46,388 nt of DNA, from the NCBI GenBank assembly GCA_023430975.1, contig JAEYYB010000081.1, forward strand, positions 1 through 46,388, given 5' to 3'. This document shows positions 25,764 to 33,053 of this stretch, one piece after another. The stretch comes from Bacillota bacterium. GTDB taxonomy: Bacteria > Bacillota > Clostridia > Acetivibrionales > DSM-2933. Within the stretch, counting starts at the first letter, position 1. Each line of letters opens with the position of its first letter. A program made the translations under genes and the position numbers. The notes under the pieces were generated by a model. The model saw nothing but the letters and a program-made list of their open reading frames with translations. It made no database searches and was not told where the DNA came from.

Positions 25764-26358
25764 GAATAATGGTATACTGGACAAAAAAAGTGCAATGAAA
25801 AATTTTCATATAACTTTATTACAGGGTACAGACAGTATTAAGTTTGGTATGACAAATAAAGAAGTGCAATCTCTTATGAATATACAACCTCAATCATTAC
25901 ACTCAATAATTGATGCAGTTAAAATAGAATACTACAGTCCGTTTTGTAAAATATTTTATCTAGCTCAAAAAGGAAATTATATCTGTTCAGAAATTGAGTT
26001 TTATTCAAAAGCTCAAGTATTTTTAAATGAAATTGCTTTAATGGGACAACCTGAACAAAAAATTATTGAGTTATTTCAACAGCGATTTGCAGATTATTCT
26101 TTTGATAATATAAAGGGGCACAGGTCAGAAAAATATCAGATTGGATTTGGGGTATCTGATAAAAAGCCATATGTTGTTGATTCAGTTTGTATTGCTAGAG
26201 CAGGGTATCATAAAGAGATAACTGATTTATTGAATAAATCTACCATTAAGCAACCTGATTATCGTGAGTATATTTGTCTTCAATGTAACGAAGTAATCCT
26301 GTCAGATAACCCTATAGTTGCATGTAAAAAATGTAACATTTTAATGATACCAAAATAA
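25753..26358 (+). CDS. Hypothetical protein with C-terminal zinc ribbon, third gene of the deaminase cassette
   Basis: About 201 residues, not recognised. The N-terminal 150 residues look alpha/beta (FGMTNKEVQSLMNIQP; IEYYSPFCKIFYLAQKGNYI); the C-terminus carries two CxxC knuckles, YICLQCNEVI and VACKKCNILMI, forming a zinc ribbon. The start at 25753 has GAAGG eight bases upstream and lies inside the last codons of the Imm1-like gene; an earlier in-frame ATG at 25732 lacks support. Coupling to the immunity gene suggests a second immunity or regulatory factor, but this is inference only. Confidence 0.6.
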   Translation: MDIKNNGILDKKSAMKNFHITLLQGTDSIKFGMTNKEVQSLMNIQPQSLHSIIDAVKIEYYSPFCKIFYLAQKGNYICSEIEFYSKAQVFLNEIALMGQPEQKIIELFQQRFADYSFDNIKGHRSEKYQIGFGVSDKKPYVVDSVCIARAGYHKEITDLLNKSTIKQPDYREYICLQCNEVILSDNPIVACKKCNILMIPK

Positions 26359-26370
26359 AAAACGTAAAAA

Positions 26371-26406
26371 AAAGGGAATACCTCAAATGAGATATTCCCT
26401 TTTTTA
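26371..26406. terminator. Bidirectional terminator closing the cassette
   Basis: Stem GGGAATACCTC / GAGATATTCCC (one mismatch, four-base loop) flanked by AAA and TTTTTT. It lies between the convergent zinc-ribbon gene and the small membrane-protein gene at 26442, and can serve both. Confidence 0.85.
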
Positions 26407-26441
26407 CACACTACGGTGTTTCACGGTAGTCTTGATATTAC

Positions 26442-26624
26442 TTACTTCTCTGGCTGTTCTAAAGCTGTACTTTTCCCGAAGTAATATCCAATAACAACAC
26501 TTACAGTTGCTACAAATTCTGAAGGTAGTGTTTGCCCTGTAACAAGGCAATAACCCATGAATACTATGTAAGCTCCTGCTAAAGCAAGTGCTATTGTTTT
26601 TCTTGTTGGTAGTTTACTAAACAT
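26442..26624 (-). CDS. Small holin-like membrane protein
   Basis: About 60 residues. It has two hydrophobic segments (~9-28 KTIALALAGAYIVFMGYCLV and ~34-50 SEFVATVSVVIGYYFGK) and a charged C-terminus, the size and layout of small phage holins. The start at 26624 is chosen because AAAGGA lies nine bases upstream; the ATG at 26633 is too close to it. It is the last late gene of the prophage, downstream of the amidase but separated from it by a 420-base non-coding structured region, which is unusual for a lysis gene pair. Function by analogy only. Confidence 0.6.
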   Translation of the reverse strand: MFSKLPTRKTIALALAGAYIVFMGYCLVTGQTLPSEFVATVSVVIGYYFGKSTALEQPEK

Positions 26625-26639
26625 ATAAATCATTCCTTT

Positions 26640-27059
26640 CTCAATGCCATCACAAGGTAAAAAAACGCCTAGATAGCTGCCATATTTTCCGATTAATAGG
26701 TTTTCCCTATCAAATTATATTGGTAAAAATAACGTGTGTAAAAATGCCTTTTTTGACCTGACTACGGAATTATCTCGGTCAGCTTTCGCCTTCATCAACC
26801 ATACTACCTTAAAATACAGTACCCTTGAAAACAGTGGGTTTGACGAGTGTATTTACAGTACGACTAATTGTCGCACTGGTGATGGCTGTAAGATTTCACC
26901 CATTTATGGTCGAAAACCCAGTGTTTTCAATTGTGCCCCGTTTCAGGGTATGTCTACAATGCTGATACCCCTTATGGTCTAAAAACTAGTGTTTTCAACA
27001 GTCTGCTATTTCAGCATACCCCACTATAACTAATGGTTATAGTGGTTATGGCTGTAAGG
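26640..27059. ncRNA. Repeat-rich structured non-coding region (strand unknown)
   Basis: Holds no credible gene but dense structure. Two 27-base direct repeats (26904-26930 and 26972-26998; 24 of 27 identical, core GAAAA..C.AGTGTTTTCAA) are 68 bases apart. A third, inverted and shorter copy lies at 26825-26846. Hairpins: CAGT.CGAC / GTCG.ACTG (26856-26878), GGGTAT / ATACCC (26946-26970), and a perfect 10-bp CCACTATAAC / GTTATAGTGG (27021-27045). GGCTGTAAG occurs at 26884 and 27049. It lies between the amidase stop and the small holin-like gene. It may be a phage non-coding RNA or a 3'-processing/terminator region. The RNA type is a proposal. Confidence 0.4.
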
Positions 27060-27824
27060 CTACAGGTTAGCCAAAGCGATAAGCAACTTTTGAACATATT
27101 CACCTAAAAATTCGTCTTTAAATTTCCAGTATGAAGCCGTGTTAATTACTTTCTGCTGTGCTAAATAGTCTATAGCTTGGTTGTAGTCTTGGATATTGGT
27201 TACCCTGCAAACAACGGTTCGAACATAAGCACCTTTGACCATTTTTGAACCTACTGCATTTTCCATCCAATATTGACTACTCTGGATGTAACCTTTAACT
27301 GTTAACATCTGGACGGCATCGGAAAGGTTATCAATCTTTACTCTAGGCTTTAACTGTGTCTTAAACATTAACCAAGCTCTTTCATCTTCCACGTACATCT
27401 TAGGACATGACTTCCCGGAGACATCAAAGTGCCTAACTACATGTTCAATATCAATATTAAGCTCTTGCATTAGGTATTTAACTAGTTCTATGGTATTCTG
27501 AACAGTTTTATTGAAATCACTATCTACATTCACACACATTTCAATTGATATGGAATTTCTGTTCTTGATTGGTGTTGGTTTCTTTGCATCCCCGACAGAC
27601 CAACAATAGAACTTTGTATAATCGTTTATCTGCCATATTGATTTATCATCAACAAAAAAATCAGCACTTGATGCCCTGTTTCCTCCATTGAAATATGAAA
27701 AGTGCATAGCTGCATTAGCTCCCTTTGAATAGTTTGCTGTGTAGTGTATAACCAGCCATTCTATTTTGTTACTCCCTCTTGGAGTAGTGTTATATTTAAT
27801 TTGTCTTTTGGTTATTGATAGCAT
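27060..27824 (-). CDS. Phage endolysin, N-acetylmuramoyl-L-alanine amidase (Amidase_2)
   Basis: 254 residues. The catalytic domain (~1-155) cleaves the muramic acid-L-alanine bond of peptidoglycan. Zinc ligands are visible: His in LVIHYTANYS, and His plus Cys in VVRHFDVSGKSCP; ISIEMCVN supplies a conserved strand. The C-terminal ~90 residues contain two related helical units (DAVQMLTVKGYIQSSQYW and QAIDYLAQQKVINTASYW), probably a wall-binding repeat. No signal peptide, so release depends on a holin. The start has an AGGGAGATG site. Confidence 0.92.
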   Translation of the reverse strand: MLSITKRQIKYNTTPRGSNKIEWLVIHYTANYSKGANAAMHFSYFNGGNRASSADFFVDDKSIWQINDYTKFYCWSVGDAKKPTPIKNRNSISIEMCVNVDSDFNKTVQNTIELVKYLMQELNIDIEHVVRHFDVSGKSCPKMYVEDERAWLMFKTQLKPRVKIDNLSDAVQMLTVKGYIQSSQYWMENAVGSKMVKGAYVRTVVCRVTNIQDYNQAIDYLAQQKVINTASYWKFKDEFLGEYVQKLLIALANL

Positions 27825-27840
27825 TTTTAATCATCTCCCT

Positions 27841-27888
27841 AAAATAAAAAAATAGGACAGCCGGGTTACCAAAGTAACGCTCCGTCCT
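27841..27888 (-). terminator. Terminator downstream of the XhlA-like gene
   Basis: On the minus strand a stem AGGAC..AGCGTTAC / GTAACCCGGCT..GTCCT with four-base loop is followed by a T-rich run. It lies between the XhlA-like gene and the amidase start, so the amidase may have its own promoter or rely on read-through. Confidence 0.75.
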
Positions 27889-27913
27889 TGCAAAAACCAA
27901 ATGAGGTTTTTTC

Positions 27914-28285
27914 CTACTTTATAAGATTGAGTATTTTATCACCATTAGATAGAACGTATATAAACCCGGCTACGAGTAAATATGGAATTGCCTTTTTGAA
28001 ATTATCCCATATGTTTACAGTCCCTTGATTAACTACTTTCTTATCCAATTCTTCAACTTTAGAGTTAGTTTTTATTAGTTCTTGTTTTAACTCTTTTAAA
28101 GTCTCATGCTGTACACTTAGGTTATCCGATAGTTTTATCATTGTCTTAGATATATTTGTCAAAACTTTATTTTGCTCTTTAAGAGTCTCTACGTTCTGGT
28201 TAACCAAAGTGTTCAACCTTATAACATCCTCGGTTTTCTTTCTGATTTCTTTTATTTCATCCTTCATTGTACACTCATGATTCAT
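27914..28285 (-). CDS. XhlA/BhlA-like holin-associated protein
   Basis: About 123 residues. A long coiled coil (~5-95; heptads such as IKEIRKKTEDVIRLNTLVNQ and LKELKQELIKTNSKVEELDK) is followed by one C-terminal membrane segment (IPYLLVAGFIYVLSNG) and a short tail. This matches hemolysin XhlA-type proteins that act with phage endolysins. The start at 28285 uses AGGAGG nine bases upstream; the upstream ATG at 28309 is not needed. It is upstream of the amidase in the late operon. Confidence 0.72.
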   Translation of the reverse strand: MNHECTMKDEIKEIRKKTEDVIRLNTLVNQNVETLKEQNKVLTNISKTMIKLSDNLSVQHETLKELKQELIKTNSKVEELDKKVVNQGTVNIWDNFKKAIPYLLVAGFIYVLSNGDKILNLIK

Positions 28286-28361
28286 TTCCTCATACCTCCT
28301 GTAAAACAAACAAGACAGGAACTCTTCTCCTGCCTTGCTTTTAAATCTTCATTATTCAATT

Positions 28362-28589
28362 TTAAACTGTTATTTCTCCGGGTACTGTTTCAACAAACTG
28401 CCCATCAACGTATATATGCTTCTGTATTTCCACACCTTCAGGAACATCAATATCAAACACTTCCAATTCAATACAAGAAGCATAAATATATTTTTCTTCA
28501 CCTTTAACTACTAATAAACCATTTATCACTGGTTCTGTTTTATCAACTGCATCCACTAATATCTTAGTATTTTTATCAATTAATATCAT
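28362..28589 (-). CDS. Small phage protein downstream of the tail fibre
   Basis: About 75 residues, acidic and beta-rich (MILIDKNTKILVDAVDKTEP ... FVETVPGEITV). The start at 28589 follows AAGGAGGA at seven bases; the frame is open to 28646 but those codons overlap the end of the previous gene. Small proteins of this kind are common between tail-fibre and lysis genes of Firmicute phages. The function is unknown. Confidence 0.65.
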   Translation of the reverse strand: MILIDKNTKILVDAVDKTEPVINGLLVVKGEEKYIYASCIELEVFDIDVPEGVEIQKHIYVDGQFVETVPGEITV

Positions 28590-28602
28590 ATAATAATCCT
28601 CC

Positions 28603-29997
28603 TTAAAATGGTATATAAGCAGCTTTTTGTAAAGAATTAGAAACAAATCTTGAATCTGAAATTACATATCCAGTAGGTTCAAAAACTCCTACATAGTTAG
28701 TTAAAGTAGCTTTAGTATTTGTAGCTGTCGTTGTATTCAAAGTAAATGAAACAGTTTTAAAAGGTGTATAACTGCCAATAGTTGAACTAGTAAAAAGTGT
28801 TGTATTAATATTTGTGCCATCTATTGTAAAAAGATAAGTATTACTTCCAGACGATAAATATTTATATCCATATTTTTCATAATATACTGTAACTGTTGTG
28901 CCGAAATCAATTGCAGTTGATGTATTATCAATTTCAGTATCATTTGCTATTGTAAGTATTTTTGCATAATATTTTGAATCTGATTGTTGTTTATATACAA
29001 TTAAAACTTTATTTAATTCAACTAATGTACTTTGTAAACTTGGTTGTATATTACTACTGAATGCATATTCTGTTCCTAAAGTAATTGTAGTACCTGATAT
29101 TGTTATAATTCTGTGTTTAATAGTATTTGTCCCAGTTTGATAATTTATATAGCATCTATTATCATCTATTTTTATAAAATTTATGTTACTACCACTTGTT
29201 ACATTAAATGATTGTGCTGTACCACCAGTTAATGATGTACCATTCCATGTATAAATTTTTAATGTAATTGATGACGAAGATGAACTTAATACAATAAATT
29301 TTGTTGAATTTAAAACAATTATAATTGGATTATAAAATCCAGTTGCATGACCTAAAGTCGTACTTGTTGTAGTTGTCCCAGTGCTTGCATTTATTTTTAC
29401 TATTTGTGTATATGATGTAATACTACTATCATAACCTGAACCAGTAATTGCACATGTATAATATTCACCATCAAAATCTAATATTTTTAAATCACAACCT
29501 ACATTACCAGTACTTAAAAAAGTACTTCCACCAGTAGCACTTACAGTGTTACCTGTCACTTTCAATATCTTAAAAGCTGGCGTAACTGATACACTTGTAC
29601 CTCCAGTTGTATAATATAAAAATACATATTCTTCTGATATCTTAAATGCTTTAATATAAAGTGCAGCACTACTATTAATTACAAATGTAGTGTTAACTTG
29701 TTGTACCCCATTATCACCAGTTGTAAATAATCTTGCTTCTGGATATCCTGAATTATTTGCATATACTAATAGAATCTTTGCATTGTTTTGCATTGAAAAG
29801 TTGTATGAACTACCATTAGAATTATAATTAGTAAAGTTTAAAACTGTTTCCTGTGTATCTAATACTTCTGGAACTTTATATAATTTATTGTCTACCTTAG
29901 ATACTATATCACCGATTTTTAGTTTTTCTCCAGCATCAGTTAAAATTGCAGATGCTCCACCACCAGTTGTAGTTTTATTATTTGAAATTACGCCCAT
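28603..29997 (-). CDS. Putative phage tail-fibre / receptor-binding protein, Thr/Ser-rich
   Basis: 464 residues, strikingly rich in Thr, Ser, Asn and Tyr. After a short N-terminal segment (GEKLKIGDIVSKVDNKLYKV), which may attach to the baseplate, it forms a series of beta-strand repeats of ~40-50 residues, each ending in a hydrophobic strand (ARLFTTGDNG, FKILKVTGNTV, KIYTWNGTSLTGGTAQ, HRIITISGTTITLG), suggesting a beta-propeller-like or beta-sheet adhesion domain. DNA here is more A+T-biased than the head genes, which is typical of swapped host-range modules. GGAG lies upstream of the ATG. The assignment rests on position and composition. Confidence 0.65.
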   Translation of the reverse strand: MGVISNNKTTTGGGASAILTDAGEKLKIGDIVSKVDNKLYKVPEVLDTQETVLNFTNYNSNGSSYNFSMQNNAKILLVYANNSGYPEARLFTTGDNGVQQVNTTFVINSSAALYIKAFKISEEYVFLYYTTGGTSVSVTPAFKILKVTGNTVSATGGSTFLSTGNVGCDLKILDFDGEYYTCAITGSGYDSSITSYTQIVKINASTGTTTTSTTLGHATGFYNPIIIVLNSTKFIVLSSSSSSITLKIYTWNGTSLTGGTAQSFNVTSGSNINFIKIDDNRCYINYQTGTNTIKHRIITISGTTITLGTEYAFSSNIQPSLQSTLVELNKVLIVYKQQSDSKYYAKILTIANDTEIDNTSTAIDFGTTVTVYYEKYGYKYLSSGSNTYLFTIDGTNINTTLFTSSTIGSYTPFKTVSFTLNTTTATNTKATLTNYVGVFEPTGYVISDSRFVSNSLQKAAYIPF

Positions 29998-30013
29998 TGC
30001 TCATTCTCCTTCC

Positions 30014-30346
30014 TTATATAGTTTCATCTAAACCGAATGCGGTTGCGGTCACATCTGAACCAGCATCCTGAACAAGCCTTAAAGTTTCACCTTCTGCCAA
30101 GATGATAGGTGTATTATTTAATTGTAATAACATACTTCCGCCATTTGCATCCAAAGTCCATTGCATCAATAAATTTTCATTTTCTGTTCCTGTTCCATAA
30201 GCATATATTTTGACTGTTCTGGCTACTGAAGCCGTATTTACTAAAAATATACTTGTAACTTCGGTTACTCCACCTGTAACACCTGTAGCCAAGGTTGTAG
30301 GTGTTGCTGACAGGACTGCCTGTCCAAGCTTCAAAGTATTTATCAT
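30014..30346 (-). CDS. Small beta-rich phage tail-tip protein
   Basis: About 110 residues, beta-rich (VTEVTSIFLVNTASVARTVK; LLMQWTLDANGGSMLLQLNN; EGETLRLVQDAG). The fold looks like a jelly-roll or carbohydrate-binding accessory. The start at 30346 follows GGAGG; the ATG at 30361 lies just upstream of that GGAGG and overlaps the end of the preceding gene. It ends 16 bases before the tail-fibre start, and begins next to the stop of the upstream fibre gene, so all are co-translated. The exact role is unknown. Confidence 0.6.
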   Translation of the reverse strand: MINTLKLGQAVLSATPTTLATGVTGGVTEVTSIFLVNTASVARTVKIYAYGTGTENENLLMQWTLDANGGSMLLQLNNTPIILAEGETLRLVQDAGSDVTATAFGLDETI

Positions 30347-30347
30347 T

Positions 30348-30788
30348 TTAAATTCCTCCATTTCTTAATTTCCGCAACATTGAAGTTAGGTTCATGCCAG
30401 AATTAACATACTCTGCTAACTTCTGTACATCAGACACACTAGAATCAAGGTTCTTATTAAAACTTGAAGTATCTAATGCAATCATATCTGCATCAGGAGC
30501 AATTGCTTTTATTACTCCGTTTTCATCTATTGTAATCATATTGTCAGCATCTGCAGAGTTGATAACCCCACCTAAAGTTGTATCATCCGCTGCTGGTAAG
30601 GTATATACTGTAGTTTCTACACCATCAATTATGATATTGCCGTTGATGGTGCTTTCTACAACGTTGGTTGCACCTTCTGATATGCTTTCCAGCTTTTCAT
30701 GTGCATCGTAAATTCCCTGTTCTATATGATTTAAATTGTCAGTATCAATAGGTGTATCATCAGTCCAATTAATTCTGTTATAAGCCAT
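30348..30788 (-). CDS. Tail-fibre/baseplate attachment protein
   Basis: 146 residues. The N-terminus (YNRINWTDDTPIDTDNLNHI EQGI) is the widespread phage tail/fibre attachment motif that links fibres to the baseplate. Then come beta strands (NIIIDGVETTVYTLPAADDT TLGGV), as in short trimeric fibre stalks, and a helical C-terminus. The ATG follows AGGGGGAAT. It sits between the baseplate proteins and the putative receptor-binding protein. Confidence 0.68.
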   Translation of the reverse strand: MAYNRINWTDDTPIDTDNLNHIEQGIYDAHEKLESISEGATNVVESTINGNIIIDGVETTVYTLPAADDTTLGGVINSADADNMITIDENGVIKAIAPDADMIALDTSSFNKNLDSSVSDVQKLAEYVNSGMNLTSMLRKLRNGGI

Positions 30789-30800
30789 TTTTATTCCCCC

Positions 30801-31748
30801 TTATTTCACATCAACGCTTATTTCTACGCTTACTGTAAGATTTTCCGTGCTATTTTTACTAATAATTTGGTCTGTGAAAGTTAATAATGAAGCACCATTA
30901 TCAGCTAATTGTACTGCATCAGCGTTAAAATTAGTTTCATGAGCATCATAATTGTTGTTTGCAATACAAACATTATCAATCAGTTCTTTATCTGCTGGCT
31001 TGCTTACTATTTCAGTGAAGTCAACATAATAATCATTAAGCTCTGCATTGCCTATTCTCATTTCCGTAATTCTGGAATATATATTCTGAAGGATATCAGC
31101 TGTTAAGATTTTTGCGAATTCATCGGATAAATGCATTCCTTGATAATCTTGTAGAAAACTAAACATAATTTCTATTTCAATTACATCTGCTGTTGTTTTC
31201 GGTAAATTTAAAATATAAGTTTGAGCTATACACACACCATCACTATTATAGAATTTAAAGTATTTAATATAACTTCCAAAGTTAGCTGTATTTTTACCTA
31301 GACTAATTGTAATACTACTATTTGTTATTCCAGTTAAACTAAAAACAGTTGAATCTAAGAAATATTCTTGCCCATCAATAGTAACAGCAGATATCTTATT
31401 TAAATTAGTTTTCATTTTTTGATATAATATCCCACGAGTATCAAAGTAAAAATTAGCTTCAAGAATTATGTTATCTCTATTCAAAATAGGTGAAGGATAA
31501 TCTGGTGGTAAATTCGTCCAATCTAATATCTTAACTGCCGGAAAAAGATTTTTTGATGGGAATAGATTCTTGGATGGATATGGACTACGTTTAATTCTAA
31601 TTTTAAGATAATCGAATACCATGCCAAAATTAAGACTGCTTTCAAACTTTGAAATTTGATAGATTACATCTTGTTCTGATAAGTCTTTAACTTCCAAAGC
31701 TCCAACCCTTTTATTTAAATCAGAAATTATTTCTGTTAATGCTGGCAT
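30801..31748 (-). CDS. Phage baseplate/tail protein of unknown type
   Basis: 315 residues. A helical start (MPALTEIISDLNKRVGALEV) is followed by a beta-rich body, including a possible jelly roll (IIKNSTVFSL-like strands at ~130-180). A short tandem duplication, SKNLFP twice in YPSKNLFPSKNLFPA (~residues 57-71), is a recent expansion. AGGGGGTG precedes the ATG. Position after the tail endopeptidase-like protein and before the fibres supports a baseplate role; I do not recognise the family. Confidence 0.6.
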   Translation of the reverse strand: MPALTEIISDLNKRVGALEVKDLSEQDVIYQISKFESSLNFGMVFDYLKIRIKRSPYPSKNLFPSKNLFPAVKILDWTNLPPDYPSPILNRDNIILEANFYFDTRGILYQKMKTNLNKISAVTIDGQEYFLDSTVFSLTGITNSSITISLGKNTANFGSYIKYFKFYNSDGVCIAQTYILNLPKTTADVIEIEIMFSFLQDYQGMHLSDEFAKILTADILQNIYSRITEMRIGNAELNDYYVDFTEIVSKPADKELIDNVCIANNNYDAHETNFNADAVQLADNGASLLTFTDQIISKNSTENLTVSVEISVDVK

Positions 31749-31759
31749 CTTAACACCCC

Positions 31760-32989
31760 CTATATTTCCAGCAATTCGAATGTTATAATTTCATCTTCTG
31801 GTGTTATAACTCTTTTTACAGAAGTAACCAGAAAACTACCTACAACATCCCAATACAGCTCATTGTTTTTGTATGTTCTAATATTAACTATGACTTTCTG
31901 TCCAATTTCTACTATTTCTCGTGACCTAAAGGTTATTTTCCTTTTAGTCGTTGATGTTTTCTTTACCTCTGCCGTACCATATTGCCGTGCAGAATATTTA
32001 TCTGTGATATTAGAGTTTTTCACCGCTTTTTCCATGTTACCGAATTTCTTTTGGTCAAGCTTATTTTCATACATATCAATAAACTGTACAGTGGGTTTAT
32101 AGGTTACCTTGATTGTTCCTGTAAACGGTGTTTTATACTCTGGTATATAAACAACTTTTCTTTCTTTATCTATAAGAAAATCCCTACTACCGTTGTCATT
32201 AGATACTAAAGAACTATCCTTTTCAGCCCCATCAACATAAACATTTGTGCTATTTGGCTCATAAGCTAAAGTAAAATATCTCTGTTGCTCATCACCAGTA
32301 AAAAACTGCTCAATTGTGTTTGGTGATTCCTGTTTCCTTCCAATGATATAGACTTTGTTACAATGCTCTTGCCCTGAATACTCCACTTTTAGAGTCTTTA
32401 CAGCTATATTATCAATAGTAAATGTTGTGCCTACAGACTCATAACCGCTGAAGAAATGAAAGTCTTTGTTTTTATCAATATAATAATGCCAATCATCAGA
32501 AAGCATATCAAAAACCCCATCAATTGCTTCTTTGGTAGAAACATAAGACAATCTATATTTATCAATAATAGTGCTGCATGTTCTTACATTGTTTGTAGTA
32601 ATCTCTGGAACTTTCAGTAATATATCCTTCAGTATTAAATCCGGCTTTCCCTGAAAAGCATCTGTTGATAGATAAGTCTTATTTATAAGCCTTTTTGTCA
32701 ATAAATGTCCCCAGTCCTCACATTCAAATGATGTAACTTTATAGTCTTTAATTCCACCGTCTGAATCCTGTTGATTCAAGATGATACCTGTAAGAAACAA
32801 ACTTCCATTCTTTTTAACCTGTACATGATTCCAAAGATGTGTATTATAAATATCTTTAGATTTTAATGAAAATGTGGTAACATCTCTGTCAAGTTTTTCA
32901 TTGATAGTTAACTCTAAAAGCCTGTCAGAAACATCAAAAGTTTGATTTCTCACAGGGTCGAATATAGTAATCGTGTATGTGTTATTCAC
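31760..32989 (-). CDS. Phage tail/baseplate hub-like protein
   Basis: About 409 residues starting at GTG 32989 (GGGGGTG ten bases upstream); codons up to 33025 are open but unsupported. The N-terminal half resembles tail hub or endopeptidase-associated proteins of siphoviruses: YTITIFDPVRNQTFDVSDRL followed by LTINEKLDRDVTTFSLKS and ECEDWGHLLTKRLINKTYL, i.e. distal-tail and gp27-like folds. No peptidase motif is seen. It is directly downstream of the tape measure gene, as expected for the distal tail or hub protein. Confidence 0.7.
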   Translation of the reverse strand: MNNTYTITIFDPVRNQTFDVSDRLLELTINEKLDRDVTTFSLKSKDIYNTHLWNHVQVKKNGSLFLTGIILNQQDSDGGIKDYKVTSFECEDWGHLLTKRLINKTYLSTDAFQGKPDLILKDILLKVPEITTNNVRTCSTIIDKYRLSYVSTKEAIDGVFDMLSDDWHYYIDKNKDFHFFSGYESVGTTFTIDNIAVKTLKVEYSGQEHCNKVYIIGRKQESPNTIEQFFTGDEQQRYFTLAYEPNSTNVYVDGAEKDSSLVSNDNGSRDFLIDKERKVVYIPEYKTPFTGTIKVTYKPTVQFIDMYENKLDQKKFGNMEKAVKNSNITDKYSARQYGTAEVKKTSTTKRKITFRSREIVEIGQKVIVNIRTYKNNELYWDVVGSFLVTSVKRVITPEDEIITFELLEI

Positions 32990-33053
32990 GTAATTTTCAC
33001 CCCCAATAAAAAAGAAGGTCAACAATTCACTGTTAACCCTCTTTACATTTTTA

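Noticed and set aside
26734..26982. Plus-strand 82-codon frame in the structured region
   Set aside because: No ribosome site; it spans the repeat copies in an unequal way, so the repeats are not coding repeats.
26904..26998. CRISPR array
   Set aside because: Only two direct repeats with mismatches, one inverted copy and no cas genes anywhere in the window.
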